29,824 bases of DNA from positions 1 through 29,824 of IMG/VR virus record IMGVR_UViG_3300030060_000731, one strand, 5' to 3'. The notes under the pieces were generated by a model that searched no databases, was not told where the DNA came from, and saw only the letters and a list, made by a program, of their open reading frames with translations. Position numbers and translations under genes: made by a program. Source of the DNA: a virus. Every line of letters starts with the position of its first letter. The first letter of the stretch is position 1. Below are positions 29,824 to 29,824 of the stretch, in pieces.

Positions 29824-29824
29824 C

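Noticed and set aside
1-29824. tRNA genes, CRISPR arrays, insertion sequences, integrase or attachment sites
   Set aside because: By eye I found no cloverleaf, no regularly spaced repeats, no transposase or recombinase motifs, and no direct repeats suggestive of attachment sites.

Overview
The window reads as part of a tailed double-stranded DNA phage genome, most likely a short-tailed (podovirus-like) phage. Its gene families (a virion-cluster GroES-like protein, a 2OG-Fe(II) oxygenase, a DUF5872-like protein, and a P22-like portal with a nozzle and ejection-type proteins) are common in phages of aquatic Proteobacteria. I see no sheath, baseplate or classical long tape-measure gene, and no integrase, tRNA, CRISPR or insertion sequence. 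The host cannot be fixed from sequence alone.

Layout, left to right. (1) 1-204 is the end of a plus-strand gene, probably the tail of a leftward early region, closed by an intrinsic terminator near 228-256. (2) 238-1983 is a small accessory and regulatory block. It holds a minus-strand gene with its own promoter, a minus-strand 2OG-Fe(II) oxygenase and, divergent from it, a two-gene plus operon whose first gene is a 58-residue ribbon-helix-helix protein. (3) 1972-19459 (minus strand) is the downstream half of the virion operon. In transcription order it encodes surface or decoration-like beta proteins, small basic proteins, a coiled-coil protein, head-tail adaptors, a nozzle-like protein and four large ejection-type proteins. 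(4) 19460-20751 is a plus-strand cassette of two genes inserted against the late transcription direction, with a promoter on its left and a two-way terminator on its right. (5) 20752-29823 (minus strand) is the upstream half of the late operon. In transcription order it encodes a zinc-ribbon fragment, a holin, a lysozyme, the large terminase, the portal, several small proteins, a GroES-like co-chaperonin, a scaffold, capsid partners and the major capsid protein.

How the genes work together. TerL and the portal package DNA into a procapsid built from the capsid protein and scaffold, probably helped by the GroES-like protein. Adaptors and the nozzle finish the tail, the ejection-type proteins deliver DNA at infection, and holin plus lysozyme release progeny. 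Genes are packed with ATGA, TAATG and TAGTG junctions, and many starts are GTG or TTG.

The most unusual signal is a pair of unrelated genes (238-714 minus, 19645-20493 plus) that share both ends. Upstream there are six short conserved blocks in the same order, covering promoter and leader. At the 3' end there is an identical 18-nt element that folds into a hairpin whose GUAA tetraloop contains the stop codon. A TGTACA palindrome recurs at these two promoters and at the promoter of the ribbon-helix-helix gene, suggesting a small phage-encoded regulon.
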